Positions 1 through 7,747 of a stretch of DNA of 64,000 bases are shown piece after piece. Every line of letters starts with the position of its first letter. The first letter of the stretch is position 1. Made by a program: the position numbers and the translations under genes. This DNA is from Desulforamulus hydrothermalis Lam5 = DSM 18033 (GTDB lineage Bacteria; Bacillota; Desulfotomaculia; Desulfotomaculales; Desulfotomaculaceae), in the NCBI RefSeq assembly GCF_000315365.1, contig NZ_CAOS01000008.1, positions 186,001 through 250,000 of the forward strand. The letters are read 5' to 3'. Below the pieces are notes generated by a model. That model worked only from the letters and a program-made list of their open reading frames with translations. It did not search any database and was not told the origin of the DNA.

Positions 1-614
1 TCAACATTTTGCTTGAGAGGAATGGCTTTTCCCCGCCGCCAGCAAGCATCCGATGTAACAACCACTTTAGCTGCCGCATCTTTAATGCGATCCCGCAGTG
101 CCTCCGCAGAAAAGCCGCCAAACACCAAGCTGTGGGGTGCCCCGATGCGGGCACAGGCCAGCATGGCAATCACCGCCTCAGGGATCATCGGCATATATAT
201 GGTAACCACATCACCTTTACCAACGCCCAAATCTTTTAATACATTGGCAAACTTGCTTACTTCCCGGTGCAGGTCCTGGTAGGTTAAAACCACCTGGTCG
301 CCGGGTTCCCCTTCAAATATAATGGCTGCTTTATTTCTACGCCAACTGTCCAAGTGACGATCCACACAGTTGACACAGGCATTTATCTTGCCGCCCACAA
401 ACCACTGGGCAAAGGGATGCTGCCATTCCAGCACTTTATCCCAGGTTTTATACCAATGCAGTTTTTTGGCTTCCTCAGCCCAGTAACCTTCATAATCCAT
501 ACCGGCCCAATCGTAGATGCGGGCATCCCGGACATTGGCCCGGGCGGAAAAAGAGATGTCAGGATAATAAACCTGCTCTTCCGGAGCAAACGCAATGTTT
601 TTTTGGTTAAACAT
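1..614 (-). CDS. acs: Acetyl-CoA synthetase, N-terminal part (cut by window edge)
   Basis: Reading the minus strand from an ATG at 614 gives about 204 codons running off the window's left edge. The start has a good ribosome site (GGGAGGTAAGGTT then ATG). The translation contains [19 protein letters not shown], the VNCVDRHL segment and the [14 protein letters not shown] block typical of the N-terminal domain of AMP-forming acetyl-CoA synthetase. The family activates acetate with ATP and CoA to acetyl-CoA in the cytoplasm. The catalytic core and the acetylated C-terminal lysine lie outside the window. A related propionyl- or acyl-CoA synthetase cannot be excluded from the N-terminus alone, but the match to Acs is strong. 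Confidence 0.88.
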   Translation of the reverse strand, partial: MFNQKNIAFAPEEQVYYPDISFSARANVRDARIYDWAGMDYEGYWAEEAKKLHWYKTWDKVLEWQHPFAQWFVGGKINACVNCVDRHLDSWRRNKAAIIFEGEPGDQVVLTYQDLHREVSKFANVLKDLGVGKGDVVTIYMPMIPEAVIAMLACARIGAPHSLVFGGFSAEALRDRIKDAAAKVVVTSDACWRRGKAIPLKQNV

Positions 615-941
615 AACCTTACCTCCCAAGCCGTTGTTTTAATCTTATCTTACAGAACCGTTGCCCAGGAGGATATGTTTTTCCCGTTAGTGAGCAGATT
701 ACACCATTTTTCTGATGATGCTTGCGCCGAACGGCAGCCGCCGCCGGTTTACCGGCCGCCCCGCCCGTCACCGGGCCGTTAACGCCCCAAATATACCGTT
801 CAGGTCTTTGTTGTGACCGTTAGCCGTAAAGAGACAGGAATCTTAACGCCGTTTAACCGGCCTTTAACCCCGTATTAACTAAAATCTAACGCAATTATGC
901 TACATTGAAAGAACCAAGAAATACCAGGGGTGCCATAAGAC
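615..941. other. Intergenic region between divergent acs and the GGDEF-EAL gene
   Basis: This 327-base gap separates two divergently transcribed genes and must hold both promoters. I see no convincing open reading frame. The part next to the GGDEF gene is AT-rich with repeated TTAAC stretches and a possible ribosome site (AGGGGTG) before the ATG at 942. No riboswitch-like structure was recognised. Confidence 0.5.
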
Positions 942-3253
942 ATGTATCTTCACAAACTGGTTAACAAAGTCGCCACAACACTGGGCAGCTTGCTCAAAGG
1001 ACGGAGCTTGTTCTTTTACCTGCTGGAGGGCAGCTCTTTTATGGACAAATTAAAAAGCATGCTGGCCGGCAGTGCTTCCGTACTGCTTATTTATGTGGAT
1101 GTGGCTGATTTTCACCGGATTATGCAGCTTAACGGCGAAGCCACAGCCAAAAGGGTACTGCATATCCTGCGCCGTGTCCTGGAAAAAAGAACCGGTCAAT
1201 TTATTAATTGCTGCGGGGAAGTTATGGTGGAGAATTTGTGGGGAGATGATTTTTTAGTGCTCTGCCGCCAGGAAGAAATGCCGCCCCCGGCAATTTTGAG
1301 CAAAACATTAACAGCTCTGCGTATTGCTTTAGAACAATCAATTAAAAACGAAGTTATTAAAATTACCGGACATACCTTAAAGCTGCATGTCGGTTATTCC
1401 ATCATCCGGCGGGGTCTGAAAAATCCCGAGCAGGCCCTGTACAGTGCTTTAAAGGAAGCCCAAAAGGCCGCCAAAGGCACCTGGGAACAGCAGATGGTGC
1501 ACCTGTTGGGGGAGTTTCATGACCTGCTGCAAAACAAAAATTTGCGCATCGTTTATCAACCATTGTTTCTCTGCAAACCGGCCAATCCTGGCTGGGAAGC
1601 CCTTACCCGGGGCCGGAAACAGTTACTTTTTTTCACCGGCGGTGATTTTTAACTATGCCCAGGAAGCAGGCCTGCTGTTCCCTTTAGAAAAGGTTTGCCG
1701 GGAATTGGCCATAAAAAACTTTGACCCGACAGACAGCGGCCAAAAGCTTTTTTCTTAACATTCACCCGCATACCATTAACGATCCCCAGTTTGTCAAGGG
1801 CGAAACCATGCGAATCTTGAAAGAAAGTCATTTAAGTTCACACAACCTGGTATTTGAGATTACCGAACGACAGGGCATCCATGATTTCCACCGGTTTAAC
1901 AAAACCCTGGCCCATTACCGCAATCAAGGCTATAAGGTAGCGGTGGATGACGCCGGCGCCGGTTTTTCCAGCCTGCAGGCCATTGCGGAAGTTCGGCCCG
2001 AATATATTAAAATTGATCATTCACTGGTTAAAGATATCGATACCAACCGGGTTAAACAGGCCCTGTTAGAAACTTTCGTTACCTTTGCCCAGAAAATCGG
2101 CTGCTCTATTATTGCCGAAGGTATTGAAACCGAAGCAGAACTGATGACGCTGCGTTCCCTTGGGGTGCATTACGGCCAGGGTTACTATTTAGCCCGTCCC
2201 GCCTATCCTTTACCGGCTGTGCAAACGGAAGCCCTTAACTGTATTCTGGCCCTGGCCTCCCGCAATCCCACCGGTATCTGGCAAAAGGCTTTTCCCATCG
2301 GTGAAATCAGTCAACCGGCCGTTCAAGTCACATCTAACACACCGGTTCGCCGGCTTAAGGAAATGATGGACAGCCATGATTTGCTTAACGGCGTAGTGGT
2401 ACTGGAAGGCAGCCGCCCGGTAGGGTTGGTGATGCGGCATCACTTGGACCGTTACCTGGGCACCCAGTATGGAGTAGCCCTGTATTTTGAACGTCCGGTA
2501 GCTATGATTATGGACAGTGACCCATTGACAGTAGACAGCTCACTGCCTATTGAACAGGTATCCCAGCTGGCCATGAACAGGGACCGGCTAAAGTTATATG
2601 ATTTTATTGTAGTAACCAAAGATAATCAACTGCAAGGCGTGGTATCCGTACAAACGCTGCTGGATACCATGACCAAAATCCGCATGGAGGTGGCCCGGGG
2701 CGCCAATCCTTTAACCGGATTGCCCGGCAACCTGACCGTGGAAAGAGAGATCAGCAACCGACTGACGGAAAAATCCCCCTTTGTTTGCATTTACCTCGAC
2801 CTGGATAACTTCAAGTCATACAATGACCGTTACGGTTTTGAAAACGGTGACCGTTTACTTCTTATGGCCGCCCGCTTGCTGACCGCTGTAGTTCGCAAAT
2901 ATGGCGGTGCCAATGATTTTGTGGGACATATCGGCGGCGATGATTTTATTGTGCTTACTTATAAGGATAAAGCAGAGGCCGTGTGCCGGCGCTATATTCG
3001 CTATTTTGACCGACTGGTAAAAAATTTTTATTCACCCGAGGATAAAAACCGGGGTGGTTTTTACGGCCTCAACCGGCAGGGACAGGCAGTCTGGTTTCCT
3101 CTGGTGTCAGTTTCCCTGGCCGTTGTTGACTGTGCCGGCCATTGCTCATCGGAACAGCTGGCCGAAACAACCGCGCAGTTAAAACAATATGCCAAAAACA
3201 AAAGCGGCAGCGTTTATGTCTGGGATCGGCGGCAGCACCGCCCACCGCTGTAG
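942..3253 (+). pseudogene. GGDEF-EAL-CBS-GGDEF cyclic-di-GMP protein, interrupted by several frameshifts
   Basis: The intact protein would have a degenerate N-terminal GGDEF-like domain (LLIYVDVADFHRI ... LWGDDFLVL), an EAL phosphodiesterase domain, a CBS-domain pair and a C-terminal GGDEF domain with an intact GGDDF core (YLDLDNFKSYND ... HIGGDDFIVL). Such proteins make and/or degrade c-di-GMP. The coding signal changes frame repeatedly between about 1550 and 1740. RIVYQP and WEALTRG lie in the first frame, IVSLQTGQSWLG in another, FNYAQEAGLLFPLEKVCREL in a third, and the rest of EAL from about 1730 to 3253 in the last. The downstream part (EAL remainder with DDAGAGFSSL and EGIETE, CBS, GGDEF) stays open for 510 codons. 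Either the gene is decaying or the stretch was mis-assembled. If translated as is, only an N-terminal fragment and possibly a separate C-terminal protein would form. Confidence 0.75.
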
Positions 3254-3291
3254 CTGCCAAGCGGCCCGGCTTCTCTTAATGTAGGCAAGCT

Positions 3292-3329
3292 GACAAATAA
3301 AATGTGTGCTACCACACATTTTATTTGTC
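3292..3329. terminator. Perfect 17-bp inverted repeat between the GGDEF gene and the DUF169 gene
   Basis: GACAAATAAAATGTGTG at 3292-3308 and its exact reverse complement at 3313-3329 enclose a 4-base loop (CTAC). It sits 39 bases after the GGDEF stop. No long T-run follows, so it may be a bidirectional terminator or an operator/leader hairpin for the DUF169 gene 60 bases downstream. Confidence 0.55.
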
Positions 3330-3388
3330 TATCATCTGATAACATATTATTAAACATACATATTCTTAATTTTTTAGGGGGAGTCTTC

Positions 3389-4201
3389 ATGCTGCTGATT
3401 AATGTTGCGGAGCTGGCCGCTAAAGAAAATCTTTCCTACGAAGATATGCACCGGGCGCTGGCGGTTCTTTATAAGTTAGAATACAACCCGGTGGCAATAA
3501 AATTTTATTTTGACCGGGAGTCATTTGATCAACTGGCAGCCGATAAACTGCCCGGCCCCAAAATGACCTTTTGTCAGGCCCTTTTGGCTTCCCGCATGAA
3601 CGACCATATTGTTAAAGTAACGGATGACAAGCTGCTTTGTGACAATGCCCGCACTGTTTTTGGCTTTCGGGCGCCCAGCGAGGAGGAAGTTAAAGATCAT
3701 TTAAAATATACAGCCGACTGGGATTTGGCCCAAAGGTGTTTGGAGGTTAAACCCAAACTTCCCCTGGGGGAATTAAAAGGCATTATGGCCGCTCCCCTAT
3801 ACAAAACTCCGGTAACGCCTGATGTGGTTTTCTTTATTGTAAATCCCTATCAAGCCTACCATATTTTAAATGATTACATCGGTGCCACTAAAGTTCCCAC
3901 CGTTACTTCCATCCATACGGTTAACTCGGCAGTGTGCGGCGGTGCCGTGGATTGCTACCTGCAACGTACCGCCGGCATGAAAACCATGTGTGCCGGCAGT
4001 TTTACCTCCGGCAAAACCGAAAAGGGCGAAGTCAACGTATTTATTCCCGGTGAGCATATTGCAGCCTTAACCAAACAGTTGTTAAAGAGAAGCCACCACT
4101 ACGGCGGCGGCGCATCCTTCATCGGTGCCGGCGGCCAAGAGTATCCCGGTATGGATGTGTGCAAAAAGTGTCCTATGATTCGCTTTAAAGATGTTGAATA
4201 A
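3389..4201 (+). CDS. DUF169 family protein
   Basis: A 270-residue protein starting at the ATG behind AGGGGGAG at 3376-3383; an upstream in-frame start at 3302 would read through the hairpin and lacks a ribosome site. The text PGPKMTFCQALLASRMNDHI, DNARTVFGF and the C-terminal CKKCPMIRF tail fit the DUF169 family, soluble cysteine-containing proteins of unknown function common in anaerobes and archaea. Conserved cysteines near CQALL, CGGAVDC and CKKC could bind metal or an Fe-S cluster, but no role is established. It is a single-gene unit with its own terminator at 4215-4239 and no functional link to its neighbours. Confidence 0.8.
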   Translation: MLLINVAELAAKENLSYEDMHRALAVLYKLEYNPVAIKFYFDRESFDQLAADKLPGPKMTFCQALLASRMNDHIVKVTDDKLLCDNARTVFGFRAPSEEEVKDHLKYTADWDLAQRCLEVKPKLPLGELKGIMAAPLYKTPVTPDVVFFIVNPYQAYHILNDYIGATKVPTVTSIHTVNSAVCGGAVDCYLQRTAGMKTMCAGSFTSGKTEKGEVNVFIPGEHIAALTKQLLKRSHHYGGGASFIGAGGQEYPGMDVCKKCPMIRFKDVE

Positions 4202-4214
4202 TGTGCAGCAAGCA

Positions 4215-4239
4215 AGGGGCCCGCTCTCGCAGGGCCCCT
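4215..4239 (+). terminator. Rho-independent terminator after the DUF169 gene
   Basis: AGGGGCCC and GGGCCCCT pair as an 8-bp GC stem around a 9-base loop, 13 bases after the stop codon. The following tract is A-rich rather than T-rich on this strand, so termination strength is uncertain. Confidence 0.6.
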
Positions 4240-4250
4240 AAAATAAATTG

Positions 4251-4279
4251 TTGACATATGGTTTTTTCAATGATAGAAT
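4251..4279 (+). promoter_or_regulatory. Sigma-A type promoter of the 27-residue small ORF
   Basis: A perfect TTGACA at 4251-4256 and TAGAAT at 4274-4279 are separated by 17 bases. The box pair lies 30 bases upstream of the small ORF at 4309, whose ribosome site AAAGGGGGTG follows directly. Confidence 0.75.
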
Positions 4280-4308
4280 GTTATAATAATCAGAAAGGGG
4301 GTGTTGCG

Positions 4309-4392
4309 ATGACAAAGGAGTTAATTAATCAAATCCTGGAAGACATTGGCCTGGAAAAAGTAAATGATAACGAAGAAGAAGCATCCCAGTAA
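4309..4392 (+). CDS. Small 27-residue acidic protein of unknown function
   Basis: The ORF starts with ATG at 4309 behind AAAGGGGGTG and reads MTKELINQILEDIGLEK followed by an acidic tail (VNDNEEEASQ). It has a consensus promoter 30 bases upstream and a strong terminator starting at its stop codon, so the whole forms a complete miniature transcription unit. The peptide is predicted to be one amphipathic helix with a disordered acidic end. I do not recognise a family. It could be a small regulatory or toxin-antitoxin-like peptide, but nothing in the sequence decides this. Confidence 0.55.
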   Translation: MTKELINQILEDIGLEKVNDNEEEASQ

Positions 4393-4431
4393 AAAGCCGA
4401 AGGCGAGAAAAGTTGCTGCCTTCGGCTTTTT
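4391..4431. terminator. Bidirectional rho-independent terminator
   Basis: AAAAAGCCGAAGGC and GCCTTCGGCTTTTT form a 14-bp stem with A and T runs on either side. It can serve both the small plus-strand ORF ending at 4392 and the minus-strand cysK ending at 4454. Confidence 0.85.
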
Positions 4432-4453
4432 GGTTGCTTGTTCCCAGTTCGGC

Positions 4454-5410
4454 TTACCGGTTGCTTTGCATACTTTCCTGCGGTCCTGTTTCCTTAAACA
4501 GGGCGGTAGATAAGTAACGTTCGCCGGTATCGGGCAGTAATACTACTACCGTTTTCCCTTGGCTGGCCGGCCGCTTCGCTACCTGCAAAGCCGCATACAG
4601 GGCGGCCCCGGCTGATATCCCCACCAGCATGCCCTCCTGGCGGGCTAACCGCCTGGCTGTTTCCATGGCCTGCTCGCCTGTCACTTGAAAAACCTCATCC
4701 ACCAATTCAAGATTTAATACCTGCGGTATGAACCCCGCCCCGATGCCCTGGATAGGGTGAGGCCCGGGGGAACCGCCGGAAAGCACCGGCGATTGGGCCG
4801 GTTCCACCGCCACTGCCTGTAAATCAGGTTTTTTCTCTTTAAGATAGCCGGCAACACCGGTAATGGTACCCCCTGTGCCAACGCCCGCCACAAAGATATC
4901 CACCTTACCCCCGGTATCTTCCCATATTTCTACCGCTGTATTTTCCACATGGGCCCGCGGGTTGGCCGGATTGGCAAACTGCTGCAACATAAAAGCATTA
5001 TCCAGGCCGGCCACCAGCTCTTCAGCCTTGGCAATGGCTCCGGACATGCCCTGTTGGCCGGGGGTGAGCAGCAACTCTGCCCCGTAGGCCTTCAAAAGGC
5101 TGCGCCGCTCCTCGCTCATGGTTTCCGGCATGGTTAAAATAAGGCGTATGCCCAGGGCAGCGCAAACCATGGCCAGGCCCACCCCGGTATTACCGCTGGT
5201 GGGTTCAACCAGCACACTTTCTTTGTTGATGATACCCCGCTGCAGGGCGTCCGCCACCATGGCATAGGCAATCCTGTCTTTTACGCTGCCGCCCGGGTTG
5301 AAATATTCCACCTTGGCCAACACTTCTGCTGCCAGGCCTTCGGTCAGGCGATTTAAGCGCACCAGCGGCGTTTTGCCAATGGTTTCTAAAATACTGTTAT
5401 AAACAGGCAT
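4454..5410 (-). CDS. cysK: Cysteine synthase (O-acetylserine sulfhydrylase)
   Basis: A 318-residue PLP enzyme of normal CysK length that makes L-cysteine from O-acetylserine and sulfide in the cytosol. Visible signatures are [12 protein letters not shown] near the N-terminus, NPGGSVKDR with the Schiff-base lysine at about K44, the substrate loop [12 protein letters not shown] at about residues 69-80, the phosphate-binding GTGGTITG and the GISAGAA segment. Downstream lies a shared terminator. It is transcribed alone, with a small ORF upstream at 5489-5716. A cysteine-specific T-box was not seen in the short gap upstream. CysM-type substrate variants cannot be ruled out, but the sequence looks like CysK. 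Confidence 0.93.
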   Translation of the reverse strand: MPVYNSILETIGKTPLVRLNRLTEGLAAEVLAKVEYFNPGGSVKDRIAYAMVADALQRGIINKESVLVEPTSGNTGVGLAMVCAALGIRLILTMPETMSEERRSLLKAYGAELLLTPGQQGMSGAIAKAEELVAGLDNAFMLQQFANPANPRAHVENTAVEIWEDTGGKVDIFVAGVGTGGTITGVAGYLKEKKPDLQAVAVEPAQSPVLSGGSPGPHPIQGIGAGFIPQVLNLELVDEVFQVTGEQAMETARRLARQEGMLVGISAGAALYAALQVAKRPASQGKTVVVLLPDTGERYLSTALFKETGPQESMQSNR

Positions 5411-5488
5411 AATCTTTCCTCCGCAAGATTTTTCTTATATCATAGAACAAAGCGGGAAAAATATACAGCACTTGGAAAACATACTGCT

Positions 5489-5716
5489 TTATTTCGTTGC
5501 CGCCGCCACAATTTCTGTGATTGCCTGCAGCATGGTTTGCAGGGCTTCCTGTATATTATCGTTTTTTAGATAACAAGGGATGGTAACCTGGCGGTCCGGA
5601 CCGCAGGCTGTGCCTAAAATAAAACCGTTGCCCAGCCTGACCAGGCTTATTCGCCAGTATTCCGTTTCCCCGGCAGCGTTTGTCAATGAGTGCAGGAAAT
5701 TTGAGCCGTACTGCAA
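5489..5716 (-). CDS. Hypothetical 75-residue protein
   Basis: Starts with TTG at 5716, eight bases after AAAGGAGG, and reads 75 residues including NAAGETEYWRISLVRLGNG. There is no signal peptide or membrane segment. The C-terminus (NDNIQEALQTMLQAITEIV) is probably helical. It lies directly upstream of cysK on the same strand with a 78-base gap, so cotranscription is possible. I do not recognise the family; the good ribosome site and the lack of a competing frame support it as real. Confidence 0.5.
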   Translation of the reverse strand: MQYGSNFLHSLTNAAGETEYWRISLVRLGNGFILGTACGPDRQVTIPCYLKNDNIQEALQTMLQAITEIVAAATK

Positions 5717-5983
5717 GACCGCGACCTCCTTTGGTACGATAGATTTCGTTCACAAAGGAGCATTTACCTTTGAAAAAATATTGCGAATATATCAGCGCCA
5801 AAGCTGTATCAGGAACTTTTTAGAGGTTTTATGATTAGCCACACTTGTCGAAATGCCGGTATCGCACTTGGGCGCCTAAAATAATATGGAAAATTTTTAG
5901 GCTGGCGTGAACATATTTATCTTTGTCAGAATATATAATAGGAATTATTGATATTTAGGAATGACTGATAAAGGAGTTTTGCT

Positions 5984-7318
5984 ATGAGCGAGCCCGGTTT
6001 GCCAATTCCGATTAATCCCAAAAGCAAGCGGCTGTATATCCCCACCAAACACAAATTTATTTTAGCCAATCTGACAGCTATTATGTGGTTTACCCTGTCC
6101 TGCTTTATCAGTTATCCCTGGGTATTGAGCCTGGCACAATTAGTGGGCAGTTGGGCCGGCTGGTTTATCGTTCTCTTTATTGCTTTAATACCGGGTTACT
6201 TAAACATGTTTTTGCTGGTCAGTTTGCTGATTGACCGGCCACCGCCTTTACAGACAGCCCGGGACTTGCCGCCTGTCAGCATCCTTATTGCCGCTTACAA
6301 TGAAGAAAAATCCATTTTAGAAACACTGCGTTCTCTCAGACAACAGAACTACCCCGGTATCATCAACATCATTGTTATTGATGACGGCTCGCTGGACCGT
6401 ACGAAAGAGCTGGTTTTAAATTGCGGCATGCCCAATGTTAAGTTAATTGAAGCAAATCACCAGGGTAAATCGGCGGCACTAAATAAAGGCTTACAATATG
6501 TTGCCGATGACTATGTAATAACCATCGATGCGGACACTTTTTTACATCCCCAGGCCATTACCCGCATTATGGCCCGCATGTTGGGCGATCCGGGTCATAC
6601 CGCTGCGGTGGCCGGCTGCGTGCTGGCTAAAAACTCCCGGGATACTTTTATGACCAGGCTGCAGGAATGGGATTATTTTTTGGCCATTTCTTCCGTTAAG
6701 CGCCAACAGGCCCTGTACCAGGGCACCCTGGTGGCCCAGGGGGCTTTTAGTGTATATAAAACCGCCGTAGTTAAAGAGGTGAGCGGCTGGCCCTCCTGCA
6801 TCGGGGAAGATATTGTGCTGACCTGGGCACTGATTAAAAAAGGTTACCGCATTGGCTATGAAGCAACTGCGGTAGGTTTTACAGAAGTACCTACCACCTT
6901 TATGGCTTTTGCCCGCCAGCGCAGACGCTGGGCCAGGGGTATGATTGAGGGATTTAAAGCTCATATTGACTTGATTTATAAACGGTTTTCTCCCACTGCC
7001 ATTCTGGTTGGCATTGACCTGTTATATCCCCTGCTGGACTTAACTTATACCTTTGTATATATCCCCGGCATTATTTTAGCCCTGTTTGGTTATTATTGGA
7101 TTGTGGGTCCCATGACGCTGGCGGTTATTCCTTTAACCTTGTATATAAACTATACTATGTACAAGTACCAGCGCAGCGTATTTCAAGAGCTGAACCTGAA
7201 AATCAGGCAAAACAAGCTGGGTTTTGTGGTATACACTGTTTGCTATCAGATTTTAATGTCACCGGTTTGCGTGTGGGGTTATTTTGAAGAATTTTTTGGT
7301 ATTGCCAAACGCTGGTAA
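5984..7318 (+). CDS. Membrane glycosyltransferase family 2 (poly-GlcNAc/cellulose-synthase-like)
   Basis: A 444-residue processive-type GT2 enzyme. Two N-terminal membrane segments (about residues 28-50 and 55-80) precede the catalytic domain: VSILIAAYNEEKS, VIDDGSLDRT, the metal-binding TIDADTF, the catalytic GEDIVLTW and the QRRRWARG motif that binds the growing chain. Further hydrophobic segments from about residue 340 to the end form the membrane channel. The architecture matches IcaA/PgaA-like poly-N-acetylglucosamine synthases and related exopolysaccharide enzymes, which add sugars from UDP donors and export the polymer. No deacetylase or partner subunit is adjacent, so the sugar is unknown. 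ATG at 5984 follows AAAGGAG; a terminator follows the gene. Confidence 0.85.
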   Translation: MSEPGLPIPINPKSKRLYIPTKHKFILANLTAIMWFTLSCFISYPWVLSLAQLVGSWAGWFIVLFIALIPGYLNMFLLVSLLIDRPPPLQTARDLPPVSILIAAYNEEKSILETLRSLRQQNYPGIINIIVIDDGSLDRTKELVLNCGMPNVKLIEANHQGKSAALNKGLQYVADDYVITIDADTFLHPQAITRIMARMLGDPGHTAAVAGCVLAKNSRDTFMTRLQEWDYFLAISSVKRQQALYQGTLVAQGAFSVYKTAVVKEVSGWPSCIGEDIVLTWALIKKGYRIGYEATAVGFTEVPTTFMAFARQRRRWARGMIEGFKAHIDLIYKRFSPTAILVGIDLLYPLLDLTYTFVYIPGIILALFGYYWIVGPMTLAVIPLTLYINYTMYKYQRSVFQELNLKIRQNKLGFVVYTVCYQILMSPVCVWGYFEEFFGIAKRW

Positions 7319-7344
7319 AAGGCCCTCAAAAAGGGCCTTTTTTA
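7317..7344 (+). terminator. Rho-independent terminator after the glycosyltransferase
   Basis: AAAAGGCCCT and AGGGCCTTTTTT pair around a short A-rich loop immediately at the stop codon, followed by a T-run. Confidence 0.85.
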
Positions 7345-7435
7345 TACTTTCGGTACAACTATACGTTATGATGACCTGTATATTTATAACTAAATGTTAT
7401 TTGTAATATAATAAAATATTATGATAAAATAGTTT

Positions 7436-7531
7436 GGGGAGAATGGGGAAGGTCCCCCCACGGGCTGCAAACCCGCTGGCCTGCCTGTGATCCAGGCGGG
7501 AGTCCGGTTCGATTCCGACTTCTCCCCTCCA
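7436..7531 (+). tRNA. Class II tRNA with GCA (Cys) anticodon and tRNASec-like architecture
   Basis: The acceptor arm has 8 pairs (GGGGAGAA with TTCTCCCC), followed by U73 and an encoded CCA at 7529-7531. The D arm is compact (GGGGA, AGG, TCCCC). The anticodon loop CTGCAAA is at 7465-7471, giving anticodon GCA. A long variable arm forms a 7-bp stem (CCTGCCT at 7480-7486 with AGGCGGG at 7494-7500). The T loop is the canonical TTCGATT; its stem needs one bulged C or two mismatches. The 8-bp acceptor, short D loop and long variable arm are selenocysteine-tRNA traits, while GCA plus U73 are cysteine identity elements (tRNASec normally has UCA and G73). Normal bacterial tRNA-Cys is class I with a short variable loop. 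It lies 12 bases before tRNA-Lys. Confidence 0.8.
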
Positions 7532-7543
7532 AATACAAGTTAC

Positions 7544-7619
7544 GGGTCATTAGCTCAATTGGTAGAGCAGGCGACTCTTAATCGTCAGGTTGGGGGTTCG
7601 ATTCCCTCATGGCCCACCA
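7544..7619 (+). tRNA. tRNA-Lys (CTT)
   Basis: A standard 76-base cloverleaf: acceptor GGGTCAT/ATGGCCC (one G-U pair), D arm TAGCTCAATTGGTAGAGCA, anticodon loop CTCTTAA (anticodon CTT), T loop GTTCGATTCC and an encoded CCA. A loose hairpin rich in GCCGGC follows, possibly its terminator. It is probably cotranscribed with the unusual tRNA just upstream. Confidence 0.93.
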
Positions 7620-7747
7620 CAGCCGGCTTGCAGCCGGCTTTTCGTATGAGTTGGATACTAAGTCCGTTAAGTGGTTAACAAGTGTAACAATGCCTTTATC
7701 AGTGAATATTATATGATGGAAAAATATTCACAATAAGGGTGATAAAT

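Noticed and set aside
383-595. 70-codon minus-strand ORF within acs
   Set aside because: Shadow frame of acs; the true frame starts at 614 and encodes recognisable Acs sequence.
7436-7531. Calling the unusual tRNA an authentic selenocysteine tRNA
   Set aside because: The 7-base anticodon loop CTGCAAA gives GCA, not UCA, and the discriminator is U, not G; only the architecture is Sec-like.
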